In this document: positions 1 to 9,143 of the stretch, piece after piece
Numbering within the stretch: position 1 is the stretch's first letter
Layout of the letters: every line of letters starts with the position of its first letter
From: a virus
Length of the DNA: 64,000 nucleotides
Strand: one strand, 5' to 3'
IMG/VR virus record: IMGVR_UViG_3300035070_003584
Span: 1-64,000 of that record
Translations under genes and position numbers: made by a program
The notes under the pieces: generated by a model
What the model was told of the DNA's origin: nothing
Databases searched by the model: none
The model's input: only the letters and a program-made list of their open reading frames with translations

Positions 1-1488
1 GTGATTACCCTTGCGACTGATGGAACAACACCAACTGTAATTACACTCACGGGAACAGATTCAGATAATGCAGATGCAAATTTGATCTATTCTGTAGAGT
101 CGGATGGAAGTTTCGGTGGACTTGGTACACTGAGTCAAGATTCAAGTGTATTTACTATCACACCACTTGCTGAGGGTTCTGCAACTACAACATCATCTAC
201 TCTCACATTTAAAGTTTCTGATGGTATTAATTTTGGTTCTGGCACTACTGAATTTAGCTTGACGTTTGGTCCAGATTGGGCAAATACTACTGAAAGTAAA
301 TTAGTTGCATCTGATGCTTTTCAGGGCGATGAATTTAGCGAATATGCTCTGTCACTAAGTAGTGATGGTAATTATATAATAGTTGGTGCCGGTGCACATA
401 GTGGGCAGAACAATATCAGAGGGCAAGCATACATCTTTAACAGATCTGGCTCTACATGGTCAGAACAAGCTATATTAACAGCTTCAAATACTGGAGATAA
501 TGATCGGAATGGTTCATCGGTGGATATTAGTTCTGATGGTACTTATGCTATTACGGGTGCCTATCGTGAAGACGGCGCTACAAATACAATATCTGATGGT
601 GGAGCTGCTTATATTTATACAAGATCCGGATCAACTTGGACAGAACAAGCAATATTAAGAGCTTCAGATGCACAAGCAAGTGATCAGTTTGGTTGGTCTG
701 TTTCCATAAGCGGTGACGGAATGTATGCTATTGCTGGTGCAAATTCAGAAGATACAGGACAAACTGGTACAGGTGCAGCATATATCTTTGTTAGGTCAGG
801 TTCTACTTGGACACAACAAGCTAAAATACAACATTCGGATAGAGCTCAATATGATAATTTTGGATATTCAGTATCAATAAGCGATGATGGTAGTTATGCT
901 GTAATTGGTGCTTACTATAAAAATAACCAAGCAGGCAATGCTTATATCTTTAGTAGATCAGGTTCAACTTGGACACAACAGGCTAAACTAACTGCTTCTG
1001 ATGCACAAGCAAGTGATAGATTTGGTTGGTCAGTGAACATAAACGATGATGGTGATTATGTTATTGTTGGTGCATATCAAGAAGATACTAGTGCCTTCAA
1101 TGCTGGCGCAGCTTATATCTTTAGTAGATCAGGTTCAACTTGGACACAACAAGCTAAAATAGTATCATCAGATGGTGAAGCGAATGATCAATTTGGTTGG
1201 TCAGTGTCATTAAATTCTGATGCAACTTATGCTATTGTTGGAGCACTCAGATCTCAATATTCTGTAGATGATGCTGGAGCTGCTTATATCTTTACCAGAG
1301 ACGGAACAACTTGGACACAAACACGAAGGTTAACTGCATCCGATCCAAAATCACAGGATGAATTTGGTCATTCAGTATCAATAAGCGGTGACGGAGGCTA
1401 TGCTGCTGTTGGTGCACCGCAGGAAGACGGTGGATCAGGTGATCCAATATTTAATGCTGGTGCAGCATACATCTATGAAGCAGGTTAA
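1..1488 (+). CDS. Fibre-type protein with seven-bladed FG-GAP-like beta-propeller (5' end outside window)
   Basis: Residues 1-90 form an Ig/cadherin-like domain that closely matches residues ~85-175 of the next gene. The frame therefore almost certainly continues to the left of the window, and the GTG at base 1 is not the real start. From residue ~97 there are seven repeats of about 55 residues. Each runs from a SD..A.DQFGWSVSIS segment through a DG-YAIVGA strand to GAAYIF.RSGSTWTQQ, a pattern that predicts a closed seven-bladed propeller. It is likely a tail-fibre or other surface adhesin that binds the host. Its position just before neck gene 13 is where T4-like phages often carry fibre or whisker genes. 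Confidence 0.75.
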   Translation: MITLATDGTTPTVITLTGTDSDNADANLIYSVESDGSFGGLGTLSQDSSVFTITPLAEGSATTTSSTLTFKVSDGINFGSGTTEFSLTFGPDWANTTESKLVASDAFQGDEFSEYALSLSSDGNYIIVGAGAHSGQNNIRGQAYIFNRSGSTWSEQAILTASNTGDNDRNGSSVDISSDGTYAITGAYREDGATNTISDGGAAYIYTRSGSTWTEQAILRASDAQASDQFGWSVSISGDGMYAIAGANSEDTGQTGTGAAYIFVRSGSTWTQQAKIQHSDRAQYDNFGYSVSISDDGSYAVIGAYYKNNQAGNAYIFSRSGSTWTQQAKLTASDAQASDRFGWSVNINDDGDYVIVGAYQEDTSAFNAGAAYIFSRSGSTWTQQAKIVSSDGEANDQFGWSVSLNSDATYAIVGALRSQYSVDDAGAAYIFTRDGTTWTQTRRLTASDPKSQDEFGHSVSISGDGGYAAVGAPQEDGGSGDPIFNAGAAYIYEAG

Positions 1489-1504
1489 TAAGTTAATTCT
1501 TTAA

Positions 1505-1512
1505 TATAAATA
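1505..1512 (+). promoter_or_regulatory. T4-type late promoter
   Basis: TATAAATA lies 18 bases before the ATG at 1531. It matches the T4 late -10 element read by gp55-RNA polymerase. An AAAGGAA Shine-Dalgarno follows. Confidence 0.75.
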
Positions 1513-1530
1513 AAGTAAAAGGAATTTAAA

Positions 1531-2970
1531 ATGGCATCATTTGCTAGAACTATGGCAGGTATTATCAGTACAACTGGTGATGTAAAATCTACCGTTGTTG
1601 GTGATATAGGATTATCTGTATATTCCACTCTTGATTCGCTTCCGACTAGCGCATTAACTTCGGGTGATCAGGCATTTGTGTCAGAAAACAATCGCATCTA
1701 TGTTTCAAATGGTTCTGGTTGGTATAATGTCGCACTATTAAATGCAACTCCAACATTGAGTATTAGCCCATCCGGTGCCGTAACATTAGCAGTTGATGGA
1801 TCTACACCAACTGTTATTACATTGACTGCGACAGATTCGGATAATGCTGATGCAAGTTTAACATACAGCGTTGAATCGGACGGATCGTTTACAGATATTG
1901 CGACATTGAGTCAAGATTCCAGTGTGTTCACTATTACACCATTAAGTGAGGAAAGTGCTACACCAGGATCTTCTACTCTCACGTTTAAGGTATCAGACGG
2001 TATATCATTTGGGTCTGGTACAACTACATTTAGTTTGACATTTGGTCCACCGGTTTATGATGTAGATTTAAGTACAGGATATAGGTTAGGTGGATACATC
2101 ACAAACGCTGAAATTGATACATGGGGTGCCGGCACCGCTGCTAACGAGTTTGTTGCTGGCTTAGGCTTATCATCAAATGGTAATTATTTATTTGTGGGTG
2201 TTGACCGAACTCTACCAGATACGACGCCGCTAGAACCTATGATCACAAGATATGATATGTCTACCCCCTATGATTATACAAGCAAGACATTAAATACGGG
2301 TCAAACAGTAACTTACTGGAACGGGGGCAGTGAGACTAATTTTAGAGGAATGCATGTTTCTCATGACGGTTATCATATTTTTCTTGCTATGGGTGGTGAA
2401 GGACTTCAGCACTATACAATGTCCACCGCATGGGATTTAACTTCACGATCATATCAAACTGTTCAAAAATATCATGATGATGGGGTTGTTTGTAAAGTTG
2501 GTGGATATATAGCTGGTTTTCATATGAATCATGATGGTACAAAGGCATATACCGCCGGTAATACCAACCAAGGATATATAACTTATCTTACTTTATCTAC
2601 CCCTTGGAATCTAGCAACAGCAACTCTTGCTGCAACTTACAGCATACCATCTCCTTTTGCCTCCACTACTACTATAAGAGATATATGGCTCAATCATGAT
2701 GGCACTCAAGTAGTAATGTGCAACGCTAATTATAACCAATCACCAACACAGAATTTGGCATCTTGGGATTTAACAACTCCTTGGAATATATCTACAGCAA
2801 CCAATCCTGTTACTTGGCCGGCTAGTCAATCAACGGCTTCGATTGGCGAGTTTGAAATTTGGCCTGATGGGGGAGCGGGGCAAGGTGGTAATGATGGTAT
2901 TATTATGTGGTCACCTTATACCACCAATCAAACTTATCAAGTAGATATTGGGACAGTAGGCATAACATAA
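1531..2970 (+). CDS. Fibre-type protein with shared stalk and a different propeller-like head
   Basis: Residues 1-75 form an anchor segment (GDVKS, then LTSGDQAFVSENNRIYVSNGSGWY) that resembles the start of the 19620 gene. Residues ~80-175 are the Ig/cadherin-like domain shared with the upstream gene. After TFSLTFGP the protein switches abruptly to an unrelated repeat family. This carries SSNGNYLFVG / HDGYHIFLA / HDGTKAYTAG strands alternating with MSTPYDYTS / LSTPWNLAT segments, probably another beta-propeller. The gene has its own late promoter. A relic of the FG-GAP 3' end lies just after its stop. Likely a receptor-binding fibre; the partner is unknown. Confidence 0.7.
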   Translation: MASFARTMAGIISTTGDVKSTVVGDIGLSVYSTLDSLPTSALTSGDQAFVSENNRIYVSNGSGWYNVALLNATPTLSISPSGAVTLAVDGSTPTVITLTATDSDNADASLTYSVESDGSFTDIATLSQDSSVFTITPLSEESATPGSSTLTFKVSDGISFGSGTTTFSLTFGPPVYDVDLSTGYRLGGYITNAEIDTWGAGTAANEFVAGLGLSSNGNYLFVGVDRTLPDTTPLEPMITRYDMSTPYDYTSKTLNTGQTVTYWNGGSETNFRGMHVSHDGYHIFLAMGGEGLQHYTMSTAWDLTSRSYQTVQKYHDDGVVCKVGGYIAGFHMNHDGTKAYTAGNTNQGYITYLTLSTPWNLATATLAATYSIPSPFASTTTIRDIWLNHDGTQVVMCNANYNQSPTQNLASWDLTTPWNISTATNPVTWPASQSTASIGEFEIWPDGGAGQGGNDGIIMWSPYTTNQTYQVDIGTVGIT

Positions 2971-2971
2971 C

Positions 2972-3022
2972 AGGTGCAGCATACATCTATAAAGCAGGTT
3001 AATAAATTAATTCCTTAATATA
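2972..3022 (+). pseudogene. Relic of an FG-GAP fibre gene 3' end
   Basis: Directly after the stop of the 1531 gene, about 50 bases repeat the 3' end of the first gene (1458-1510) with only a few mismatches. The copy includes the GAAYIY-AG coding bases, the double TAA and the AT-rich trailer. It is not part of any open frame here. It looks like the leftover end of an earlier propeller that was replaced by the present one. Confidence 0.75.
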
Positions 3023-3029
3023 AAAAACA

Positions 3030-3037
3030 TATAAATA
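3030..3037 (+). promoter_or_regulatory. T4-type late promoter for gene 13
   Basis: TATAAATA lies 33 bases before the ATG at 3071, with CGGAGA as the ribosome site. Confidence 0.75.
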
Positions 3038-3070
3038 GTACAAAGATTTTAAAGAATCGGAGACTATTTT

Positions 3071-3826
3071 ATGGCACCACCTAATTCCAGAGTCACACTT
3101 ATTGATTATTGTAAGAGACGCTTAGGTGATCCAGTACTGGAAATCAATGTTGATGAGGACCAGATTGAGGATCGCGTTGACGAAGCATTACAGTATTATC
3201 AAGAGTATCATTCTGATGCTACAATAAGAACTTATCTTAAGCATCTAGTAACTGCAACAGACGTTGCCAATGAATATATTCCTATTTCATCTGATATTCT
3301 TTATATCTCTCAATTATTTCCTACATCAAGTGCATTTGGTTCATCAGTAAATTTCTTTGATATTAAATATCAGATGATGTTAAATGATATTGCAGACCTT
3401 CAAAACTTTGCAGGTGACCTTGCTTATTACGAGCAGATGAATCAATATCTGTCAATGCTTGATATGAAATTGAACGGCACACCACAAGTTCAATTCTCTA
3501 GACATCAAGACAGACTTTATATCTTTGGTGATTTTGCCGATAAGGATATTAAGGCTGGTGAATATATTGTAGCAGAAGTCTATACAATTCTAAATCCCGA
3601 AACACATACATCAATATATAATGATATGTGGCTTAAAGAGTATACCACAGCACTTATCAAACAACAGTGGGGTATGAATCTTATTAAGTTTGAGGGTGTA
3701 CAATTACCTGGTGGTGTTGTACTAAATGGCCGTCAACTCTATGATGATGCCACAACAGAAATAGAAAATTTAAGGCAAAGAATCAGAGAAGAACACGAAT
3801 TTCCGGCTGACTTTTTTGTAGGATAA
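3071..3826 (+). CDS. 13: Neck protein gp13
   Basis: A 251-residue protein. The N-terminal pattern (SRVTLIDYCKRRLGDPVLEINVDE, then DRVDEALQYYQEYHSD) and the context before 14-15 match the T4 gp13 family, the head-completion/neck protein that closes the filled head and forms the tail-docking collar with gp14. It is shorter than T4 gp13 (about 309 residues), as is usual in marine relatives. Gene 14 starts one base after its stop, so the two are translationally linked. Confidence 0.85.
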   Translation: MAPPNSRVTLIDYCKRRLGDPVLEINVDEDQIEDRVDEALQYYQEYHSDATIRTYLKHLVTATDVANEYIPISSDILYISQLFPTSSAFGSSVNFFDIKYQMMLNDIADLQNFAGDLAYYEQMNQYLSMLDMKLNGTPQVQFSRHQDRLYIFGDFADKDIKAGEYIVAEVYTILNPETHTSIYNDMWLKEYTTALIKQQWGMNLIKFEGVQLPGGVVLNGRQLYDDATTEIENLRQRIREEHEFPADFFVG

Positions 3827-3827
3827 T

Positions 3828-5039
3828 ATGGCACGTAATTTTTATTTCTCTGAGAAGGTTAGATCAGAAATTAATCTTTATGAAGAACTCATAATTGAGG
3901 CTCTGAAGATTTATGGTCAAGATGTCTATTACCTTCCCAGAACAATTGTAAATGAAGACACCTTACTAGGTGACGATCCAGCATCCCAATTTGCATCATC
4001 ATATAAAATTGAGATGTACATTGAGAATGTCGAAGGATTTGATGGTGAAGGAGATCTCTTTACTAGATTTGGTGTAGAAATTAGAGATGAGTGTACATTT
4101 GTAGTATCCAAAAATCGTTGGGCAAATCAGGTTGCAAGGGCAGATAATGCACTACAGGGTGACAGACCTACCGAAGGTGATCTAATTTATCTACCTTTAT
4201 CTAAGTCTATGTTTGAAATTAGACATGTAGAACACGAACAACCTTTTTATCAAATAGAAAATGTACCAACATATAAAATGCGCTGTACTCTCTTTGAGTA
4301 CTCTGGCGAAGATATGGATACCGGTAATACTCTTATTGATTCACTAGAAAAGGATTATGCATATCAATATAAGGTCTGTACAATTGCGCCAAAGAAAGCT
4401 ACAGCAAGTCTCTTGTTCGATGCAGACTATATTGATTCTGGTTATGTAGCTTCTGGGTATATTAATGCCGGCAGTGGTTCACTACTTGGTATCACATTAA
4501 TAAATGGTGGTACTTATTATACAACTCCACCAACTATTAGATTTATCGGTGGTAATCCTACAGATAGTGCAGATGCTATAGCCATCATTGATTCGGCCAC
4601 TGGAGTGGTTTCAAGTATTCAGCTTATTGATTCTGGTCAAGGTTATCAAACATTGCCAACAATTGTATTTGATGGTGGTAGTGGTGTTGATAGTGGTTAC
4701 TCGGTTGGCGACACAGTTACTCAAACATTGTCATCCGGTGTTATTATGTCTGGCGAAATACAAAGAATTCAATTGGATTCAGCCGGTGATTCATCACGTT
4801 GCTATTATTTGGCACACGTAGGTGGAAGTGATGGTAATCTTCACACATTTACTGCAGGTGGATCTCTGATCAATAGCACAACTAATATGGCAGTAGGAAA
4901 TGGTTTAACAATTTCTAATGTCACAGAATATAATTACATATCAGAAACCGAACAGAATGATGAGTTTACTGCAGGATATGTAGATGACTTCCTTGATTTT
5001 AGTGAAAACAATCCATTCGGTGATGCTGAGAATCAATGA
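3828..5039 (+). CDS. 14: Neck protein gp14 with inserted Gly-rich repeats
   Basis: Residues 1-185 and the last ~30 (NDEF..GYVDDFLDFSENNPFG) follow the gp14 neck-protein pattern. The total of 403 residues is far above T4 gp14 (about 256). The extra length lies at roughly residues 190-370. It includes two repeats of the type LINGGTYYTTPPTIRFIGG / LIDSGQGYQTLPTIVFDGG, a beta-rich module often seen in phage surface proteins. The inserted domain may project from the neck. The role (head closure with gp13) comes from family and position. Confidence 0.85.
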   Translation: MARNFYFSEKVRSEINLYEELIIEALKIYGQDVYYLPRTIVNEDTLLGDDPASQFASSYKIEMYIENVEGFDGEGDLFTRFGVEIRDECTFVVSKNRWANQVARADNALQGDRPTEGDLIYLPLSKSMFEIRHVEHEQPFYQIENVPTYKMRCTLFEYSGEDMDTGNTLIDSLEKDYAYQYKVCTIAPKKATASLLFDADYIDSGYVASGYINAGSGSLLGITLINGGTYYTTPPTIRFIGGNPTDSADAIAIIDSATGVVSSIQLIDSGQGYQTLPTIVFDGGSGVDSGYSVGDTVTQTLSSGVIMSGEIQRIQLDSAGDSSRCYYLAHVGGSDGNLHTFTAGGSLINSTTNMAVGNGLTISNVTEYNYISETEQNDEFTAGYVDDFLDFSENNPFGDAENQ

Positions 5040-5043
5040 TGAA

Positions 5044-5051
5044 TATAAATA
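5044..5051 (+). promoter_or_regulatory. T4-type late promoter for gene 15
   Basis: TATAAATA lies 31 bases before the ATG at 5083. Confidence 0.7.
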
Positions 5052-5082
5052 GTAATTTAAATAAATGGAATTTATAAACTAA

Positions 5083-5874
5083 ATGTTTGGTAGTCACTTT
5101 TATCACGAAAGAATACGAATGTCAGTTGCCATTTTTGGTAGACTGTTTAATAACATATATGTCATTCGTAAAAATGCATCTGGTGGTGTTCTTAACCAAT
5201 TAAAGGTTCCATTAGCATATGCTCCTAGACAGAAGTATCTAGATAGAATTAGGGAAAATCCTAGTCTAGAAAATGATACTAGAGTTGCTATTAAATTACC
5301 TAGAATGTCATTTGAGATAACAGATATTTCATATGACTTAAGTAGACAATTAACAAAAGTTGGCAATTTTAATACAAAAGGTAGCAGTGCCGAAAAGCGA
5401 CAAAAGTTTTATTCACCTGTACCATATAACATTTCATTTTCATTGAATATATATGCCAAGAATCAAGATGATGCTTTACAAGTTGTAGAACAAATTTTAC
5501 CTACATTTAATCCACAATATACATTATCAATTTATCCATTTAAGGATATCTATTCGGATTTAGTTGAGGATGTGCCTATTGTGATTACTGGAGTAACATT
5601 TCAAGATGATTACGAAGGTGCATTAGAACAAAGACGAACTATCATTTATACACTTACGTTTGAAATGAAAGTTCAGTTTTATGGAAATATTGAAAATAAA
5701 GATGTCATTCGTAGAGCAGATGCTCATCTTTATAATATGAATGCAGGATTAAATGACTCTGATATTTATTTAGAAAGAGTTTCAATAACACCAAACCCAT
5801 TATCAGCTATTGGTTTACCAGATAGTGATTTTGGATTTACAGAAGATATCGTTTTAGCTAGTGATAGCGCATAG
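5083..5874 (+). CDS. 15: Tail sheath stabiliser / tail terminator gp15
   Basis: A 263-residue protein, close to T4 gp15 (272). The start MFGSHFYHERIR followed by IFGRLFNNIYV matches the family N-terminus and supports this ATG. Conserved features are the FNTKGSSAEKRQKFYSPVPYNISFSLNIYAKN stretch (residues 96-127) and the QILPTFNPQYTLSIYP stretch. gp15 caps the contractile tail and joins it to the neck. It has its own late promoter. Confidence 0.85.
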   Translation: MFGSHFYHERIRMSVAIFGRLFNNIYVIRKNASGGVLNQLKVPLAYAPRQKYLDRIRENPSLENDTRVAIKLPRMSFEITDISYDLSRQLTKVGNFNTKGSSAEKRQKFYSPVPYNISFSLNIYAKNQDDALQVVEQILPTFNPQYTLSIYPFKDIYSDLVEDVPIVITGVTFQDDYEGALEQRRTIIYTLTFEMKVQFYGNIENKDVIRRADAHLYNMNAGLNDSDIYLERVSITPNPLSAIGLPDSDFGFTEDIVLASDSA

Positions 5875-5883
5875 GAGAAATAA

Positions 5884-6234
5884 ATGGCAATTACACTTAG
5901 ACTAACGAAAGGCAGTGAGCTTACCTATGCAGAGCTTGACGGTAACTTTACTGACCTAAATACTAGAGTAGGTACCCTTGAAACATCATCGGCAGGTACT
6001 GTAAGAGTAAATAAGTATTATTTTGAAGCAGACTCCGGAGATACAGTCTTTAGTGGAAATGACTACTTTGGAAATGCTATGACATATGATTCAAATTCAG
6101 CTTTGGTCTATTTGAATGGTATGATGCTAATGCAAGGGGTTGACTATACCTTGACTGGTGGTAATGCAGTAACAACAACTGTTGGAATTGATAGTGGCCA
6201 TTTGATCACTATTACTTCTATGGAATTGGTATAA
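5884..6234 (+). CDS. Small fibre-associated protein
   Basis: A 116-residue protein. It opens with LRLTKGSELTYAELDGNFTDLN, a segment common at the N-termini of phage fibre and collar proteins. A beta-rich part follows (NALVYLNGMMLMQGVDYTL-type). It sits between gp15 and a SPRY-like protein and is preceded by AGGAGAAA. Probably a minor virion or fibre-linker protein; the exact role is unknown. Confidence 0.55.
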   Translation: MAITLRLTKGSELTYAELDGNFTDLNTRVGTLETSSAGTVRVNKYYFEADSGDTVFSGNDYFGNAMTYDSNSALVYLNGMMLMQGVDYTLTGGNAVTTTVGIDSGHLITITSMELV

Positions 6235-6245
6235 GGAGATAAACT

Positions 6246-7106
6246 ATGCCTATGTATTATAAACTAAAGAATGCTCCTTTATCAATGGCCTTTCAATTGG
6301 CTGATGGTCTAGGTGCTGCATTTGATGATGATCCTTATAATGGATCAATTATGGATCTAGCTAGTGCATCATTTATGTCACAAATGGCTAAACAATATCC
6401 AACAGTAAGTAGACAAATTATTTTTGACCCAGCATCACAAATTGCACCAACAAACTATGAAAATCCTACATCGTGGAATTCATCCGGCAATGTAACAAAG
6501 AATTGGACATATTCGAATGCAGCAGATCATGCTGATTATAAATTAGGTCAAGCAATTCAATCATTGCCTCTTAAAGAAGGTAAATTCTATTTTGAAATAG
6601 AAATTAATAATTTAGGTACCTATACGCCATCGGGAGGATCTGCGACTGATGCTGTTGTGCATCTTTTTATTGCGCCTATGGGCTGGAATTTCGGAAATCC
6701 ATTTGAATCTATCTTTGGTAGAGCATTTAATTTACCGTTAACTGACCAACCGCCAAGTCAACCTTTAAAACCTTTTGGTCAATTTTTAGATACAAGTTGG
6801 CCTGGGCCAATTACTCTTGCAGCAGGTGACATTATCGGTATTGCGTATGATACAAATATGTTCCCGGTTACCAGTGAGGGTGGTGTATTTTATTCACATA
6901 ATGGTACCTACCAGTCTAATCACAATCCTGCCACTAGTGGGACTCCTATAAAATTACTTACTTCAGAATCTCCGTATGCAGTACAATTTCATCCGCATCA
7001 ATTTTTCAGCGGTGGAGCTGGTGATACAATAACTGGATTTGATGTTACAATCAGAACTGGAACAGATGTGACTTATTCACCACCAACTGGTTACATTGAA
7101 CATTAA
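6246..7106 (+). CDS. SPRY/concanavalin-like virion protein
   Basis: A 286-residue protein. The segment KEGKFYFEIEINNLG (residues ~103-117) and, later, GDIIGIAYDT...GGVFYSHNGTYQ carry the beta-sandwich signature of SPRY/B30.2-type domains, which bind protein or glycan ligands. It follows the 116-residue protein by 11 bases with AAGGAGATA as ribosome site, so the two are probably co-translated. The likely role is an accessory adhesin in the tail region. This gene is not part of the T4 core set and looks like an insertion between 15 and 16. Confidence 0.5.
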   Translation: MPMYYKLKNAPLSMAFQLADGLGAAFDDDPYNGSIMDLASASFMSQMAKQYPTVSRQIIFDPASQIAPTNYENPTSWNSSGNVTKNWTYSNAADHADYKLGQAIQSLPLKEGKFYFEIEINNLGTYTPSGGSATDAVVHLFIAPMGWNFGNPFESIFGRAFNLPLTDQPPSQPLKPFGQFLDTSWPGPITLAAGDIIGIAYDTNMFPVTSEGGVFYSHNGTYQSNHNPATSGTPIKLLTSESPYAVQFHPHQFFSGGAGDTITGFDVTIRTGTDVTYSPPTGYIEH

Positions 7107-7123
7107 TATTGGATATTAATATT

Positions 7124-7486
7124 ATGAGTGAAGATGATAACAAAAATATTCAGACAGACTATGATTACTCTCGGCAAACTTACTATGATCTCATAGAAAA
7201 GGGCCGGGAGAGTCTGGAAATGATGATCGAAGTTGCTCGTGAATCAGAGCATCCAAGAGCATATGAAGTTCTTTCTGGTATGATTAAAAACGTATCAGAT
7301 GTGAATGATAAGTTAATGGATCTGAATAAAAAGCAAGTTGATATCAATAGAAAAGACGAACCTAAACAATTAGGTAATACAACAAATAATAATGTCTTTT
7401 TAAGTTCAACTGCAGATTTGCAAAAATTATTGAAACAGGATGAAGAACTAATTGATGTTACACCAGACTCAGAGTTACCTAGGTAA
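7124..7486 (+). CDS. 16: Terminase small subunit gp16
   Basis: About 120 residues, largely helical (SLEMMIEVARESEHPRAYEVLSGMIKNVSDVNDKLMDLNKKQVDINR), the pattern of T4-like gp16. gp16 recognises DNA and regulates the large-subunit packaging motor. The frame is open from a TTG at 7109, but the ATG at 7124 (MSEDDNKN) is the more likely start. Its 3' end overlaps the start of gene 17. Confidence 0.8.
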   Translation: MSEDDNKNIQTDYDYSRQTYYDLIEKGRESLEMMIEVARESEHPRAYEVLSGMIKNVSDVNDKLMDLNKKQVDINRKDEPKQLGNTTNNNVFLSSTADLQKLLKQDEELIDVTPDSELPR

Positions 7487-9074
7487 TCCAAACGTAAAAC
7501 GAGATGGTGTTCAACAAGCTTGGACTCCAGATTTATTAAAAGAATATAAGAAGTGTATGAATGATCCCGTATACTTTGCAGAAAATTACGTTAAGGTTAT
7601 TTCACTTGATAGAGGTTTAGTTCCATTCCAACTATATCCTTATCAAAAAGAGATGTTCGGACATTTTAATGACAATCGTTTCTCAATCATTCTTGCTTGC
7701 CGCCAGTCTGGAAAATCAATCTCGGCATGTGCATATCTCCTCTGGTACGCGCTCTTTAATCCGGAAAAAACAGTTGCGGTTCTTGCAAACAAAGGGGCAA
7801 CATCTCGGGAAATGCTATCTCGGATTACGCTCATGTTGGAAAACATTCCGTTCTTTTTACAACCGGGATCAAAAGCTCTTAATAAAGGATCCCTCGAATT
7901 TAGCAATAACTCGAGGATCATTGCTGCTGCTACTTCTGGTTCTTCTATCCGGGGTATGTCTGTAAACCTTCTATATCTAGATGAGTTTGCATTTGTAGAA
8001 AGAGCTTCTGAATTTTATACATCAACATATCCTGTTGTATCTGCCGGTAAAGATACAAAGGTTATTGTGACATCTACTGCAAATGGTATTGGAAATCAGT
8101 TTCATAAAATTTGGGAAGGCGCTGTCCAAAAAATTAATGAATATAAATCGTTTAGGGTAGATTGGTGGGATGTACCAGGCCGTGATGAGGAATGGAAAAA
8201 ACAGACAGTAGCAAATACCAGTCAATTACAATTTGACCAAGAATTTGGTAATACTTTTTTCGGTACTGGAGATACTCTTATAGCGGCAGATTGTCTTTTA
8301 TCACTCAGAGCAGAGCCGTATATTGATTTATTGGAAAGTAATTGTCTTAGAATCTATAAGAAACCAATTGCCAATCATGATTATGTTATGACAGTCGATG
8401 TAAGTAAGGGAAGAGGACAGGACTATTCAACTTTTACTTTAATCGACATAAGCGTTCGGCCTTTTGAGCAGGTGGCTGTGTATCGGAACAACACTATCTC
8501 TCCCTTACTCTTCCCTAATGTTATATATAAGTACGCGAAATCTTATAATGAAGCTTATGTAGTTATTGAATCAAATGATCAAGGTACCGTGGTCTGCAAT
8601 GGATTATACCATGATTTAGAATATGAAAATGTACATGTCGAATCTGCCGTAAAAGCAAATGCAATCGGTATTGAAATGACTAGAAAATCAAAACGGCTAG
8701 GATGTTCTGCAATTAAAGATATTCTAGAGGCTTATAAACTAAAAATTGTAGATGATGAAACAATCCTAGAAATATCTACGTTCGAAGCTAGAGGACAATC
8801 ATATGAAGCATCTGATGGTAATCATGATGATCTAATGATGAACCTAGTTATGTTTGGTTATTTTGCATCAAGTCAATATTTTGGTGATATGACAGATATT
8901 GATTTAAAACAAATGCTATTTGATCAAAAGATGAAACAGATAGAAGAAGAATTAGTTCCTTTTGGTTATATCGACAATGGCGATGCCCATATTGAAGTCT
9001 TAGAAAAAGGTGAAGATAACTGGCAGATAAAAGACTATAATACAGATTATGGTTTAAATAATGAAAATTGGTAA
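7455..9074 (+). CDS. 17: Terminase large subunit gp17 (packaging ATPase/nuclease)
   Basis: The ATPase domain has a Walker A variant CRQSGKS (~residue 85), Walker B LLYLDE (~175) and the coupling motif TSTANG (~208). The C-terminal RNase-H-fold nuclease has its acidic triad in MTVDVSKGRGQDY, VVIESNDQG and GNHDDLMMN. GNPNVKR followed by W.PDLLKEYKKC..DPVYFAENY matches the T4 N-terminus and supports a start at 7455, inside gene 16. It pumps DNA through the portal and makes headful cuts. Confidence 0.93.
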   Translation: MLHQTQSYLGNPNVKRDGVQQAWTPDLLKEYKKCMNDPVYFAENYVKVISLDRGLVPFQLYPYQKEMFGHFNDNRFSIILACRQSGKSISACAYLLWYALFNPEKTVAVLANKGATSREMLSRITLMLENIPFFLQPGSKALNKGSLEFSNNSRIIAAATSGSSIRGMSVNLLYLDEFAFVERASEFYTSTYPVVSAGKDTKVIVTSTANGIGNQFHKIWEGAVQKINEYKSFRVDWWDVPGRDEEWKKQTVANTSQLQFDQEFGNTFFGTGDTLIAADCLLSLRAEPYIDLLESNCLRIYKKPIANHDYVMTVDVSKGRGQDYSTFTLIDISVRPFEQVAVYRNNTISPLLFPNVIYKYAKSYNEAYVVIESNDQGTVVCNGLYHDLEYENVHVESAVKANAIGIEMTRKSKRLGCSAIKDILEAYKLKIVDDETILEISTFEARGQSYEASDGNHDDLMMNLVMFGYFASSQYFGDMTDIDLKQMLFDQKMKQIEEELVPFGYIDNGDAHIEVLEKGEDNWQIKDYNTDYGLNNENW

Positions 9075-9077
9075 TGT

Positions 9078-9085
9078 TATAAATA
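9078..9085 (+). promoter_or_regulatory. T4-type late promoter for gene 18
   Basis: TATAAATA lies 58 bases before the ATG at 9144; the ribosome site is AGGAAGAAG. Confidence 0.7.
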
Positions 9086-9143
9086 ATAGGATATTTGAAC
9101 AACCGTATTATGAAAACCATATAATTAAAAAAAGGAAGAAGAA

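Noticed and set aside
1-3. GTG at base 1 as the start of the first gene
   Set aside because: Its first residues align with residues ~85 onward of the next gene, so the real start lies left of the window.
600-1480. Tandem repeat array resembling CRISPR
   Set aside because: The repeats are in frame and encode propeller blades; spacing follows codons and no cas genes are present.
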